Program-made: the position numbers and the translations under genes
NCBI GenBank assembly: GCA_000697665.1
Contig: KL197710.1
Coordinates: 542,078 to 606,077 of the forward strand
Length of the DNA stretch: 64,000 nt
DNA from: Jaapia argillacea MUCL 33604
Taxonomy: Eukaryota > Basidiomycota > Agaricomycetes > Jaapiales > Jaapiaceae
Direction: 5' to 3'
Notes under the pieces: generated by a model
Database searches by the model: none
Told to the model about the DNA's origin: nothing
Seen by the model: only the letters and a program-made list of their open reading frames with translations
Shown: positions 1 to 10,283 of the stretch, one piece after another
Position numbering within the stretch: the stretch's first letter is position 1
Layout: each line of letters opens with the position of its first letter

Positions 1-890
1 TTACTGATCGTTCGCTCGTGAGTGCACCGTTGCGGAAGTTTGAGGCAGATCTGGGGTTGTTGGAGGGCGGGTTCTTGATGGCAGCCTCGATATGACGTTC
101 CTGCAGGTTGCCCTGCGCCTTTGGAGGTGCGCCTCCTTGGTTTGGCCGAGTGGCATTTCCCGTTGATAACCGCATTGACCTAACCACAGCGTGACTGTTC
201 TTATACATAGGTGCCTTTGGATGGAATTCACCTCGATTTCTTTCTCTAGTATCTGTCGGCCGCGTGTTGCCGGTACTTTCGCTGCGATTCTCACTGATCC
301 TTCGCTCGTGCGTAAACCGTCGCAAAAAATGTAAGTCAGATCTGCTGGTCACAGCGTTGAAGAACGGTTCGGGTTGTTGACAGTAACCTTGATATGGTAT
401 TCTTGTAGGTCGCCCTGACCGATATATAATTGGAGTGGTGAGTTTCAGTGGACGTTTCCCGGCCGTTGATAACCGCGTTGTTGATCTAACCACTATGTAA
501 CTCAATCCTTATAGGTGACTCCCGAACCTTTGATGATAGCCTCGATATGACATTCTTACAGGCTGGTCTGCGCCTTCAGCGTCATGCGATATCATTGAGG
601 TACGCCTCCTTGTCTGGCGGAGTGGAAGTTCCCCTGCATGACAGATCTTGTAGGTGACTCCGAAACCTTTGGGCTTTGTTATCTGTCTGTTATCTATCAG
701 ACACGTGGTGACAGTAGCTTCACTGCGATTTTTGGTTATTGTTCATTCCTGCGTGAACCGTCGCGGAGGTTTGGCGCATTGAAAATTGCCGTTGATAACC
801 GTTTGGTTGATTCAACCACTGCATTATGGGTGACTCGGAGTTCAGAAGGGGAATTTACACCGACAGGTAGCCTCGGAACTCCGTGTGAGT
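1..890. repeat. Diverged tandem-like repeat array
   Basis: Several phrases recur in the same order with many mismatches. A TTGATAACCG word lies near 163, 472 and 791, each time followed by a TGACCTAACCAC-like or GATTCAACCAC-like stretch. GCCTCGATATGAC lies near 84 and 538, each followed by a (T)CTGCGCCTT block, a GGT(G/A)CGCCTCCTTG block and a GGC(C/G)GAGTGG block. A CTTTCGCTGCGATT / CTTCACTGCGATT word lies near 275 and 715. This looks like three or more old, unequal copies of a unit of roughly 300-450 bp that continues off the left edge. No protein is readable through it, and the unit matches no element I recognise. Confidence 0.6.
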
Positions 891-899
891 AATGTGTCA

Positions 900-918
900 C
901 CCCCCCCCCCCCCCCCCC
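900..918. repeat. Poly-C homopolymer (19 nt)
   Basis: An uninterrupted run of C directly follows the degenerate repeat array. Its exact length is prone to sequencing error. It lies in non-coding DNA. Confidence 0.95.
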
Positions 919-3244
919 TCATTCTTGCGATTCATCCATCGTTTCGCTTATCAGTTGGCCACATGTTAGTAATTTCGCTCTGCGGATTCAGGTGTCGTCG
1001 TGCGTGGACCCTCGTTAAAAGTGAGAGTCTTAGCCCGGATGAGGCGACCGCTATCATACGGCTCCCGAGTCTTTTCCCGAATATCCTCCAAACATCAAAC
1101 ATCTATGACGATATCCCATTGTGATCATCTGGCTTGGGATGTGGGTTGGATGTTGACTTCCGCTTCTCTCATCTACGATTAATAGTCTTATTCCTCGGAA
1201 TTTATATAGCAGGGAGATAGCCACGAGAAGCGCGTGTTAAAGTCACGGACATCGAGATTTCAGGCCGCAGTGTCTCCCCTCGTCATCATCATCTATTCGA
1301 CCTCGCGGAGAGAGTGCGGGGACCCTGTTCTCCTGTTCGAAGCGCTGGAGATTCTATCTGCCTGTAGGGTTGGGGTGATTCTCTATTTTCTGATTTTCTG
1401 ATTTCTCATTCATCATTAATCTTCGGAGAGAAGGTGAGTTCTGAGTTCAGGGCTCTATACCCCAGACTGTTCAAGTGGCGACTTTTTCACCTGCTAGGAT
1501 GTCGTCACCATCCATGACGTTCTCTCACTCGGCGCCCTTGTCGTCCCATCGTCCAGTCTTAGCGGACACTGTGTCGCCTTCGGAAGGGCGGATTTCCATT
1601 CATCCTTCACTTACAAATTGAAAATGGCGATATGGTCAACCCAGGCGGGGCCCGTCCTTGCGGGGGAAGCAGATCTTGATACGAAGTGACTCTCTCGTTG
1701 AGTGCACGAGGAAGTGAGTTCCGTTGTTGTCGACACAGTTTTTTTGTTTGGATACGGAGATTGTTGGGGAATGCAACAGATATCGCTACGTCATCGCCAG
1801 AGCTTTTGACTAGGTCTGAAGGTTGACGAGTCGTGCGGCAGAACAAAGTAGTTCCTATCTTAGTATCTACAAATTCAGACCCCAAACCATTCCCCGCGCC
1901 TTCCGAGGGTGAGTAAGAATTTGCACGTTACGCCACTCCTTTCACCGGTGGCATGTCTGTGCGGCCGTCGCACTGGCTCCAGGTCTCGTTTTGATTCTGA
2001 AGGTCGCCTTCTCAACCTTGCTATGAATTCTCTCGTTTCTTATTCGGTTTCAACCCATCGGATACCCAATCAACTGAATCTGAATTCAACATTTGTTGGT
2101 GATGGGAAAGACAGGATAATCTTGGGTGTGCTCGTGGCTTCCTTACGGACAACAGTCCTCGAGATCGCAAGTACGTACTCCGAGTCCTTCGGGGACAAGG
2201 TCATAGGTCCAACCTCACGGTGGTATGCCCACGGAGCGGGCAACTTAGTGAGCCAGACGGTAGGAATGGGAGGCAAAGATATATTAGGGATAAAGAGCGA
2301 GATAAGGGTCTTCATGACGGACGTTGGTGTGGGTCAGCAGTTCAGTTGATGAGAAGTTGACATATACCCCACACACCGATTGGGAGAGCGTAGATCTGAG
2401 ACAACTCGACGGGCAGGGATTCTTGGGTGTAGGTGGATATCATTGCCTGCAAGACACAGTTCGTTTCCGGCGTTCAAACAAATGAATCTTTGTTGATTAT
2501 TTGCTAGGATATCCAATTAGGTCTGCCAAATGGGAGGGTGAAGGGTGTCGGGGGACTTAACGAGGACGAGCTGTTCTTGAAACTGTGGTCGGATCGAGCG
2601 ATCGCAATTGAACCCGTGGAATGAGATAGCAAATCAGCGAGCAAACATTGTCTCATACGCCGTCCGGTGTCCAAATATTGAGAGATCATTCGCGGAACCA
2701 CCGGATTGCGATTTCATTTCCAAGCAACAGGATGGGATAAAAGAGACAAAAAAAGTAGCACTCACAACAAAGAGACAAGAGATAGAACCGCAAACGGGGG
2801 CAGCTGTTGACCCTGACTACTTTGGAATTCTCATGACATAGATACCTTGACTTCAGAGGCAGTCAGTCAAGGACGTCTCTTCGGTGCCGGTGTTCAAAAA
2901 ATGCACACCTTGGCGTGGCTTTGGATCACACCTTAATATTCTTAAGCAATCAGTACGCCACCAGACAGACAATCAGTGCTCACTTGCTCACACGACTCGG
3001 ATCTGGTGATGTTCCGTGCCGTCACTCAGACGTGAGGCGATAATAATAACATTGATGCTTCAACCGGCGACTGATTGTCTCGCGATTGGAGAGTATAATA
3101 CGGCGATATTGCAGCCAGGGGAGCATACATCTACGGGCAGGGTGAAACTCCGGACGATTTTGCATCGCACCACCCTGAAATGAAGCACCGCGAGCTCATA
3201 CGAGTGGAGCGCCAGAGTTCACCAGGTATCTAAACTCGTCCTAG
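919..3244. other. Intergenic, no supported gene
   Basis: Only short open frames without convincing starts, splice partners or recognisable motifs are visible. One plus-strand frame at 1909-2349 is open for 146 codons but begins at GTG and has no upstream ATG in frame. I see no RNA gene. Old repeat-like wording fades out towards about 1,500. Confidence 0.5.
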
Positions 3245-3558
3245 TCATAGAGGCTTCTGGTCGGACGTCGTTTTTGTGTTTGCGCTCGGAGTTTCTGAAG
3301 GTTTCACTTCATTTGGAAGTGAATTCTTCGCAGCGGCCTTGCTCTCACTGAGGGGGATGAAGTTCAAACGACCCATGCCATGGGATGACGCATTGACGTA
3401 CAGAGGTGGCCCAAAACGCTCCTGAACAATGGGCTTAAAGATGTACACTCCAGACACAATACCTGACAGAGCTGGTAGGTTATGAAAACTGGGCGGCGGT
3501 CCGACAGCGTACCTGTGAGAGCGGCGATAACGAACTCTGGTCTCGAGTAGAAACGCAT
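3245..3558 (-). CDS. Small single-TM protein, conserved-looking, function unknown
   Basis: There are two exons, 3558-3513 and 3462-3245, joined by a 50-nt intron with a GTACGC donor and CAG acceptor. They give an 87-residue protein. The N-terminus (MRFYSRPEF) is followed by one hydrophobic helix at about residues 9-27 (VIAALTG..VSGVYIF). A hydrophilic Lys/Ser/Thr-rich tail follows, ending in QKPL and containing an ESKAAAKNS stretch. There is no cleavable signal peptide motif. The size and single N-terminal helix would suit an organelle membrane protein, but nothing specifies which membrane. The start is the first ATG of the frame. It lies 172 bp downstream of the first dsRBD gene, on the same strand. 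I do not recognise the family. Confidence 0.55.
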
Positions 3559-3729
3559 GCCAGAAAGAATATTCTCGACCACCAGCAGTTTTCAGCGTTC
3601 AAGGGAAGTGCTGAGAAAAGAGATCTTGGATGCGTTGTCGTTCACACAACTTGAGCAAATTGATGGGATAAAGCGGGATTACGTAATGTAAAGAAATCTG
3701 CAACAGCGAGCCCGATGAAATAATCCACC

Positions 3730-4113
3730 TCAGACGTCGACCCCAAGAGCCTTCAGAGCCTGCTTGGCAGCCTCTTCCTTGGCGACTGCCTTCTGTGTAG
3801 CGGAGGCAGTGCCCTTGGTTTCTCCACTAACTAGCGGTTTCGTCTCTTCAAGGAGCTGTCTGACATCGATATGTAGAAACCAACTCACTCTTGCAAGTCA
3901 TAGTCCAGACTTTGGCGTGAGAGGGACCAGAAGATGCCTCAACCCAACTGAGGCTTTGTACGTTTCCTTGGCCTTGAAGATCTTTGGCACGGTCAGGTGG
4001 TAGCCAGAGAAGGAACAAGAACCGCACGAACAATTATTCAATTCCACGGTATAGCCTGGTCACGGTGTCAATGCGAGCGAAACTATGGGAAGAGGATACG
4101 CACGAGTAGTCAT
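3730..4113 (-). CDS. Single-dsRBD mini-protein, copy A (80 aa)
   Basis: There are four exons: 4113-4104, 4055-4032, 3981-3889 and 3845-3730. All introns are 43-50 nt GT..AG, and the coding length is exactly 81 codons. The whole protein is essentially one double-stranded-RNA-binding motif (Pfam dsrm fold). It has helix 1 with VELNNYLQ (residues 7-14), beta 1 with LSWVE, the minor-groove loop SGPSHAK, beta 2 VWTMTCK, beta 3 with GETKGTA, and the helix-2 N-terminus QKAVAKEEAAKQAL, which carries the KxxAK-type phosphate-contacting lysines. There is no catalytic domain, signal peptide or second domain. Family knowledge: such domains bind A-form RNA duplexes without strong sequence preference. The role of this free-standing domain is unknown; a dsRNA chaperone, a competitor of Dicer, or a partner of another dsRBD protein are all inference. 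Two paralogues follow at 6.4 and 7.9 kb on the same strand. Confidence 0.85.
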
Positions 4114-6372
4114 GATTCAAGAGTGGAACTGTAGCGATGGTGTTGAATTTTCTCGCCGGTACATTCCATCGCCTTTTAAAAGCACTCTCGGCGTCTGAAG
4201 AAAATGCGAAACAAGGTGCCTCAGCCGCTGAAACATGGTCACGCCTGCAATGGTGTCAATGCAAAGCGGGTGAGCGTCCTGCATTCTTGGAGATCATCTC
4301 AGATAATAACGAACCTGTGATGGCACTTTTTTGAGGTGTTGGACGGAGAATTCAGGTGACCATATCGACAGGATCGACAAAGCTGCCTCTAGTATCAAAG
4401 TCACAACAACCTACACCGGTGCGATTATCTCCATTGTTGAAGGCGTACCTTGCATTCAAAGTCAGACTAAATCAAGTTGACCTCCGGCAAATCGGCGGGT
4501 GAGGACCAGAATTCGATTCCAGCGGCAAAACAGGGTTCCCCCAGGCCAAACGCGAGATAGCAGCAGTGTACATCCAATACAAACGAGAGTCCACCGGCTG
4601 ATAATGGGTGGCCGCCTCAGCGGTGTACGGCCCGAAGGAAGGTTCCGCGTCAGGAAAGGGTTGCCCTCAGTCTAGTTGCAATGGACATGAAATGGAGCCC
4701 TTCCGGGGGTTCGATGAGATCACAGATCGGAGGCATTCTGTAACATCAACAAACAGGCATAAAGGAACGATGGGGGATAGCAAGCAAACCAAAGAGGGTA
4801 TCAGGCGGGAGGATATCGCCGCAAAATTCTTGCGGATGGGGGAGTTCTATGAGTAGAACCGATGTAGGAGGGAGGGCATCTTACCATAAATCCGACCGAG
4901 TTAAGGACGGTCACCGAGGGCTAACCCGTCCAAACGAAATACCCATGTATAAGTTCGAGTAGAATAGAGCAATTTGTGACTTGTAACTTGTGCGGAAACG
5001 ACAACGCTCGTATACCCAGAGGCCCTACGAAGGGTGCCGTGTCGACCAGCGCGGTGGTCGAAAATTTGTTGCCGGAGTCAATCCATCCGATCTGATTCAA
5101 AAGGCACCAGTCAGGGTATTTTTTTGGAAGGGATACGGATCAGTGCTGGGATTGAGTTCATATGATAGGATGCGGAGCTTATCCTCACCCCCCAGCGGGG
5201 AAGGATCCGATGTAAGCAGCGCTAGACGCTCTCCAGTGCACTTGAAATGAAGGAACGCATGAGCAAGAATAGTTCAGCCACTACTAGAATCACCAATGTA
5301 GCGGATAAGCATGCTCGTACCTACAAACGGGTAAGTTCGTGTAGGATCTCATAACTCGGATCTGGCGAAAGAAATGAGTAAGACTGGCCATACACTGGGG
5401 GGATGCGATTTCAAAGCTGAGAACACTGTGGGAGTGCATGAGTTGTTCAAATCCCCGTAGAGAACCGCTAGAAACGGCGAAAGGAGCGAAGAGCAAGCTA
5501 TTTGTGTCCGTTCGGAGGGATCGTGGGCGCCTCACCTGATGAAGTACAGCTTGTCAGTACACAGGGTCTATCACGTTCCTTCCAAGGAATGGGAAAGAAT
5601 TGATGGGGATGAGCATGGAACCCTCAACACTTACGATGTCCCGCTGTTCCTAAATTTACCCTGCATCGTACGTACCATTTCGCGGGTTTTGCTGCTCGAT
5701 ATTATGTGACGCTCACGCAAAATGAGTGGATCAACGTAGCTTGAGGATGCCCGTAGACTAGAGACCACATCAACGCATACCATGACTCACTGAGAAGCGG
5801 CCAGAGCAACGGAAAACAAGCATAGCAGAAGCTTGGCAGAAGGTTGGGGCTTATGTAATATTATGGTTGGAGGACAGTCAAAACCAAAACCATTAAACTC
5901 AATCGACCCCGGGCCTGCCAAACTCGGAGCGCTAGACCGCCCCCAATACCTAACGGACCCTCCGGTCGACGAATGAGCTGCGGCGTTCGGGGGTACATCA
6001 GCCGGTGCAGTCTGCGCAACCATCAATCGATGGGGCGTCAATTAATGTGAACTAGTACTTAGTATTAGTCTGGCACTTCCAGCGATCCGATTTCGCGGGA
6101 ATAGGGTAAGGGTGAAATGATGATGGACGAAGCCCTGGCGAAAGGAGAGACAATAATGATTGATGGTGATGACTAGTAGCAGGTAATTACTGAAAAGTTC
6201 AACCGCGACAGGATATCACGTCAGCCCCCACGACCAGCGCAACAGATAGATGACGATGATAGGGCTGCATCGGCGGGATTATGAGGATTGTGGCATCCAA
6301 GCGGCCTGCACTGAGTGCGAACATAGAATATTGGAGATTGGAACATGAAGAACGCGGAGACTGGAGCCCAAG
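4114..6372. other. Spacer between dsRBD copies A and B, no supported gene
   Basis: About 2.2 kb lie upstream of copy A. I searched both strands for the LNN-x-LQ, GPxH and KxxAK landmarks of the neighbouring dsRBD genes and found no further intact copy. Short open frames exist, for example a minus-strand frame at 5787-6041 coding 84 residues, but none has a recognisable domain. Confidence 0.4.
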
Positions 6373-6779
6373 CTACTCGGACTCTCCGGTCAAAAACTTC
6401 AGGGCTTCTTTGGCGGCGTCGCTTTTCGCGAGGTGCTTATGGGTACCCGAACCAGTGCCCCTTGGCTCCCCATTTACTAAGAAAATCAGAGTTAGGTATG
6501 GCCACAAACCATGGAGAAGGTCCTCACTTTTGCAAACGCAGATCCACTGTGGTGCATGAGCTAGTCCAGTCGGCCTTTCTTCCCAGGTAAGAGAGGTGAG
6601 CTGTCCCTTCGCCTGGAGAACTGGATGGAATGGAAGATCGTCAATTACGGCAAAGTCAATTCGATGATAATATGAGGCATACAGTTGTTAAGTTCGACTA
6701 TTCCGTCTGAACAACAGATAGCCAGTCAGTTGGGGAGCTTGAGCGAGCAACATTGTTTCGGAGACTCACCGTTAGGCAT
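6373..6779 (-). CDS. Single-dsRBD mini-protein, copy B (76 aa)
   Basis: There are four exons: 6779-6770, 6706-6683, 6620-6528 and 6476-6373, 77 codons in total. Exons 1, 2 and 3 are 10, 24 and 93 nt, exactly the sizes and phases of copy A. The fold elements are IVELNNFLQAKGQ (helix 1), LTWEE (beta 1), TGLAHAPQW (the GPxH-type loop, with Leu in place of Pro), CVCK, NGEPRGTGSG (beta 3 turn) and HKHLAKSDAAKEAL (helix 2 with the conserved Lys pair). This is the most canonical of the three paralogues: the GTGSGTHK turn is intact. The start is the only ATG that joins in phase. It lies 2.26 kb upstream of copy A and 1.1 kb downstream of copy C. The protein is probably a soluble dsRNA-binding protein; its partner is unknown. 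Confidence 0.85.
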
Positions 6780-7892
6780 TCTCTTCCATTTGAGAAAACC
6801 AAGGAATTCTGATGAGGTTTATATTCGAGAGCGACATGTTGCATCCATGTGCATCCTCGGTCGTCACTACGTTTTGTTGGGAGTGAGCGCAGACGTAAAT
6901 GCCAAATTGACAATGTGCTTCTGCAAAGATGATGGACGCCAACGGAGGAGGGAGGACGGAAGTGATCGTGTGAGCGCTGGTGAACGCCTGCCAGAGGCGA
7001 GCGCATCTGGGTCCTCGCAGAACACCAGCGGATGGCGCCACGTCTAAAAGTGTCTGTCGCGATGGGATGGCAATACATGCCGATCATATCAGAAACGAAA
7101 AGGTCGGTGAGTGATTGTACTGACCAAAATACTTCCTGTGTTGGAAAAGGGAGCTCCATCGCTGAAAGGCGAGGAGAACCTTTGGGAAAAACATTTCGCT
7201 GTTATGCGTGGCTGTCCCGCGGCTGGTCTAAGGGCATGACCTCAGCGAGTAGAGCCGAAGCAGTGCGTGTTGCGCCTGTCTCACTTGGATAATGCCTGCA
7301 GCCTCCCAAGGGAAGCGTGAGGTCAGGAACGTGGTTGCAAAAGGCAAGTGTCGCCCTAGCCGATGGCGTCGACGAGGTAGTTTATTCCCGATATTGTCAA
7401 ATTAGAATGCTAACAACCTTGCGAGCAAGGGCGTCCTCGTTGATAAGAGAGTTAGGTACCAAGACAAAGCGAGATGAAGCAAACCAGCGATCTGGCTTAA
7501 AAGTGCTGGCGAAGCCGATATTGATGGACTTAAGAAAGTTGAACCGTCTCAGAACGAACAATGTGCTCCAGTATAGGGCGGGCCAAAGGATTCTGAGATG
7601 AATGGGGAAAAGGCTTGAAGATGCCATTGAAGGAAGGCCCTGGAAGAGCGAAGAGGAAGAAACTTGCGCGCGAGATTTCAAACTCCGAGAAGGTTTGGGC
7701 ATGGAGTTGAGCATGAAGCAACGGCCGTTGAACCCGATGGTTGTGACACTAACAGTTCGATAACTGTCTGAATCAAAGAGAGAAAGGCTCGGGAGTGATT
7801 ACACAATCGAGAAAAACAAATCTAGCAATAGATGGCGGGAGAGGACTAGTATAGTTGTGACGGGGCTACCGCTCGTCCTCAGGATCCCGTAA
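6780..7892. other. Spacer between dsRBD copies B and C
   Basis: I can defend no gene here. The plus strand at 7177-7292 encodes a short stretch with GKTFRCYAWL followed by ASRAEAVRVA. It superficially resembles the last two strands and helix of a dsRBD, but it lacks an LNN-type helix 1 and a clean splice path, so I do not call it. Confidence 0.35.
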
Positions 7893-8257
7893 TCACCGAT
7901 AGCCATCCGTTGGGACCAAAAGAGCGCTCAGAACTTGACCAGCTGCCACCTCTTTGGCAACATCTTTGTTCCCGGCAGTACCAACTCCATATTGGACCCC
8001 CTTGTCTAGCAAGATGGGCAACTATTGAGAGGGTGGAGGTGCGCAAGCCAGAAGTGATACTTACAATACGCGACGTACGTCCACGTAGGTTTGTGGAGTG
8101 GACCAACCCAGTGTTCCTCCCAAGTGAGATAGTGGGTCTCACCCCGAGCTTGGAGCCAATTGTTAAGTTCCATTCGATTATCTGAGAAACCAGGATGGAA
8201 TGAGCGGAAGTGTACGAAGGGGCCGACTGGGAGGGTCAAAAGGCACTGACGAGACAT
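7893..8257 (-). CDS. Single-dsRBD mini-protein, copy C (78 aa), one intron fewer
   Basis: There are three exons: 8257-8251, 8181-8065 and 8005-7893, 79 codons in total. The 117-nt middle exon equals the sum of exons 2 and 3 of copies A and B (24 + 93), so the intron inside the LNN codon block is absent here. Landmarks are RMELNNWLQARGE (helix 1), LTWEE, VGPLHKPTW (an intact GPxH loop), YVAYYKGVQYGVGTAG (beta 2 to 3) and NKDVAKEVAAGQVLSALL (helix 2). The Cys-Lys pair that ends beta 2 in A and B is replaced by Tyr-Tyr-Lys. An alternative unspliced 5' reading from the same ATG stays open and would add about 22 residues in place of the 69-nt first intron. I prefer the spliced form because it matches the paralogues. 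Confidence 0.8.
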
Positions 8258-10283
8258 CGCGTTCTATGCTTGGAATTAGAGGATTTGTGGTTTGTTTCGT
8301 ACGCTGTTGGCTCCTCATTGTCTGCCGCTGGATTTATAGTGGCCACTAAGCTATGCCATCGAGCAGAGCATATCTTCCAAGTATTGGAGGTATGCTGGAG
8401 GTCAGGGTGGAAGCATTCCTGTGTCGGCAGAGCAGTCGAGTCAGGAGTATCCGCCTAGGATCGTTGAATCGGGATTGTCTTTCAAGATAACTTTCCGAAA
8501 GAAAAGGCCCGTCCACTTGCCAAAGGCCGTCGCAGGGCTCGTCTGGAATCTATAGAAGCCATACACTTGTTTAGGATCGATGTATTCACCCGATGAACTT
8601 CGAACACGGAAGGCTCACTGAGGATGGGCACAAATATTACTCGTTGCACAGCAAGCCTTGATCTGACGAGCCTAAACGTAGCCCTGTCAAGAGCTGTGAC
8701 ACAGGATAACCATCGACAACTAATCAGGTTCGGCCGCTTGGTTGCAAGAACGTATTGCGACGAAAGTTAGTTAAGGTCTGGTGCCACATGGCGACCATCT
8801 CGCGGCGCATGCACTCTAGATTAACGCCCCGGAATTCTTGGGTTGCGGGGAAATAGGTTTGCTTCCCGGAATGATAGTGCAGATGACCGACGTCATCCTC
8901 AGCACAAGCTGAGTGGTTAACAAAGTCAATCTCGCAACACGATCGTGAACCGTGAGCGCGGTAATTGGTTCCACGGGCTTTGATAGGATTCCGCAGCGAT
9001 TGTTCCGCTGCTGCATAGTGCTGATCATTATTTAATGGACAGCATCCGGGATCCACATAGCCGCGGTTTCTGTTGATATTTAGTCGGAAATTATGTTCGA
9101 GTTTATGAGGGGACCCACCTTTCACCGGAAGATCGGGGGACGCAGCACATGGTGTCAGGCAATGTTGAGGAGCCGAAAAGGTCGTGGTCAGTGAGGAAGG
9201 ACCACATACAGGTCGCGCATGAGGGAAATGGCAGGTGTCACAGCAAAGCGTGAAACCTGCGTGTATTTCGGCGCCAATGTGAAACGCACAGAGAGCGATT
9301 CAATCCTTTGAGTCCGCGAGAAATAAACAAAGGGGCGGAGGGGTCGCAGGTTGTCGACGCTGACAATACGCCTTGAAGGAGATAAAGACTCTCAGTATCT
9401 GACGTGCTCAGCGCACGGTTGGACTGCATCGGAAGTACAGCATGAAGCACGCCTGCTGCGAGGAATTTTGGGACAGAGCCGGCCCCCTTGCCCAATCCGG
9501 CAAGTACAGAGAGTGATGGTGTGTCAAGGATCAGTCCGTCTCCAGGTCGCCCTGGCCATCCAGTAGAAACTATCATCACATCCGTATGGCGCTTTCGATG
9601 GCGCTCGGCTCATCCAATGATCATCTCAGGTCCAGGCAACTGGGGCTCGGGTGCACAGTGCGTTCCAGTGTAACATCACTGCACCAAACACGAGGAGTAC
9701 TAGTAGGCTTGCGCGGCTGGAGGATTTCTTGGCCTGTTCGGCGACTCAAGCTCAGTGAGTCGAATGCGCAGAGAGCATAGAATTAGAACGGAGAGAAAAC
9801 ACAGGCATTTCAACAATTCGACAGGGCGAACTTTGGAAAGGAGCCCAGGAACGGGACAAATTGAGATATTCCCGCCGCTTTCACGCGGCGCTCGAAGCAG
9901 GCCGGGAATCAGCGAGCGTCGACGCCATGTCAACCCTCCCACTGCACCAAGCTCCTGCGCCTCGACATTAATACTTTTCCCTTGTTTTCTTCGTCGCCCT
10001 CCCGTTATCCGCTTGGAACCCGTTAGTTTGAGCCCTTTTTTCTCTTCGAGACTGCAAACTGAGGTGGTCTGGCTCATCTTCCAATTCATTCCGGCTGTTC
10101 CCACGCGAAGGTCTAGCCATCAAATCACTGTTGCCCTCGCCATTTCTTCTCTTTTTCTTCTCCTTTCCATCAGGTCAGTTTGACCGCCCATTGCGCCCTC
10201 CCAATCCTCGGTGACATCTTGCTGTTGTCGACAGACTACAACTTCACCTCCCCTCATAACATCCCTCGTCGCGCTCCAAAAAC
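8258..10283. other. Spacer and upstream region of the G-beta gene
   Basis: Two minus-strand frames stand out but are not assigned: 8724-9125 (133 codons, His- and Cys-rich) and 9238-9579 (113 codons). The second contains GKGAGSVPK and LAAGVLHAVL, reminiscent of a worn dsRBD helix 2, but has no matching upstream exons. The last few hundred bases before 10284 are pyrimidine-rich on the plus strand (many TTCTC/CCTTTT tracts), typical of a fungal promoter and 5' leader. I see no clear TATA box. Confidence 0.4.

Noticed and set aside
1909-2349. Plus-strand 146-codon frame near the left end
   Set aside because: It starts at GTG, has no upstream ATG or splice partner and no recognisable motif.
9238-9579. 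Candidate worn dsRBD (GKGAGSVPK...LAAGVLHAVL)
   Set aside because: Only the helix-2-like part is similar. No LNN-type helix 1 or GPxH loop is found upstream in a spliceable position.
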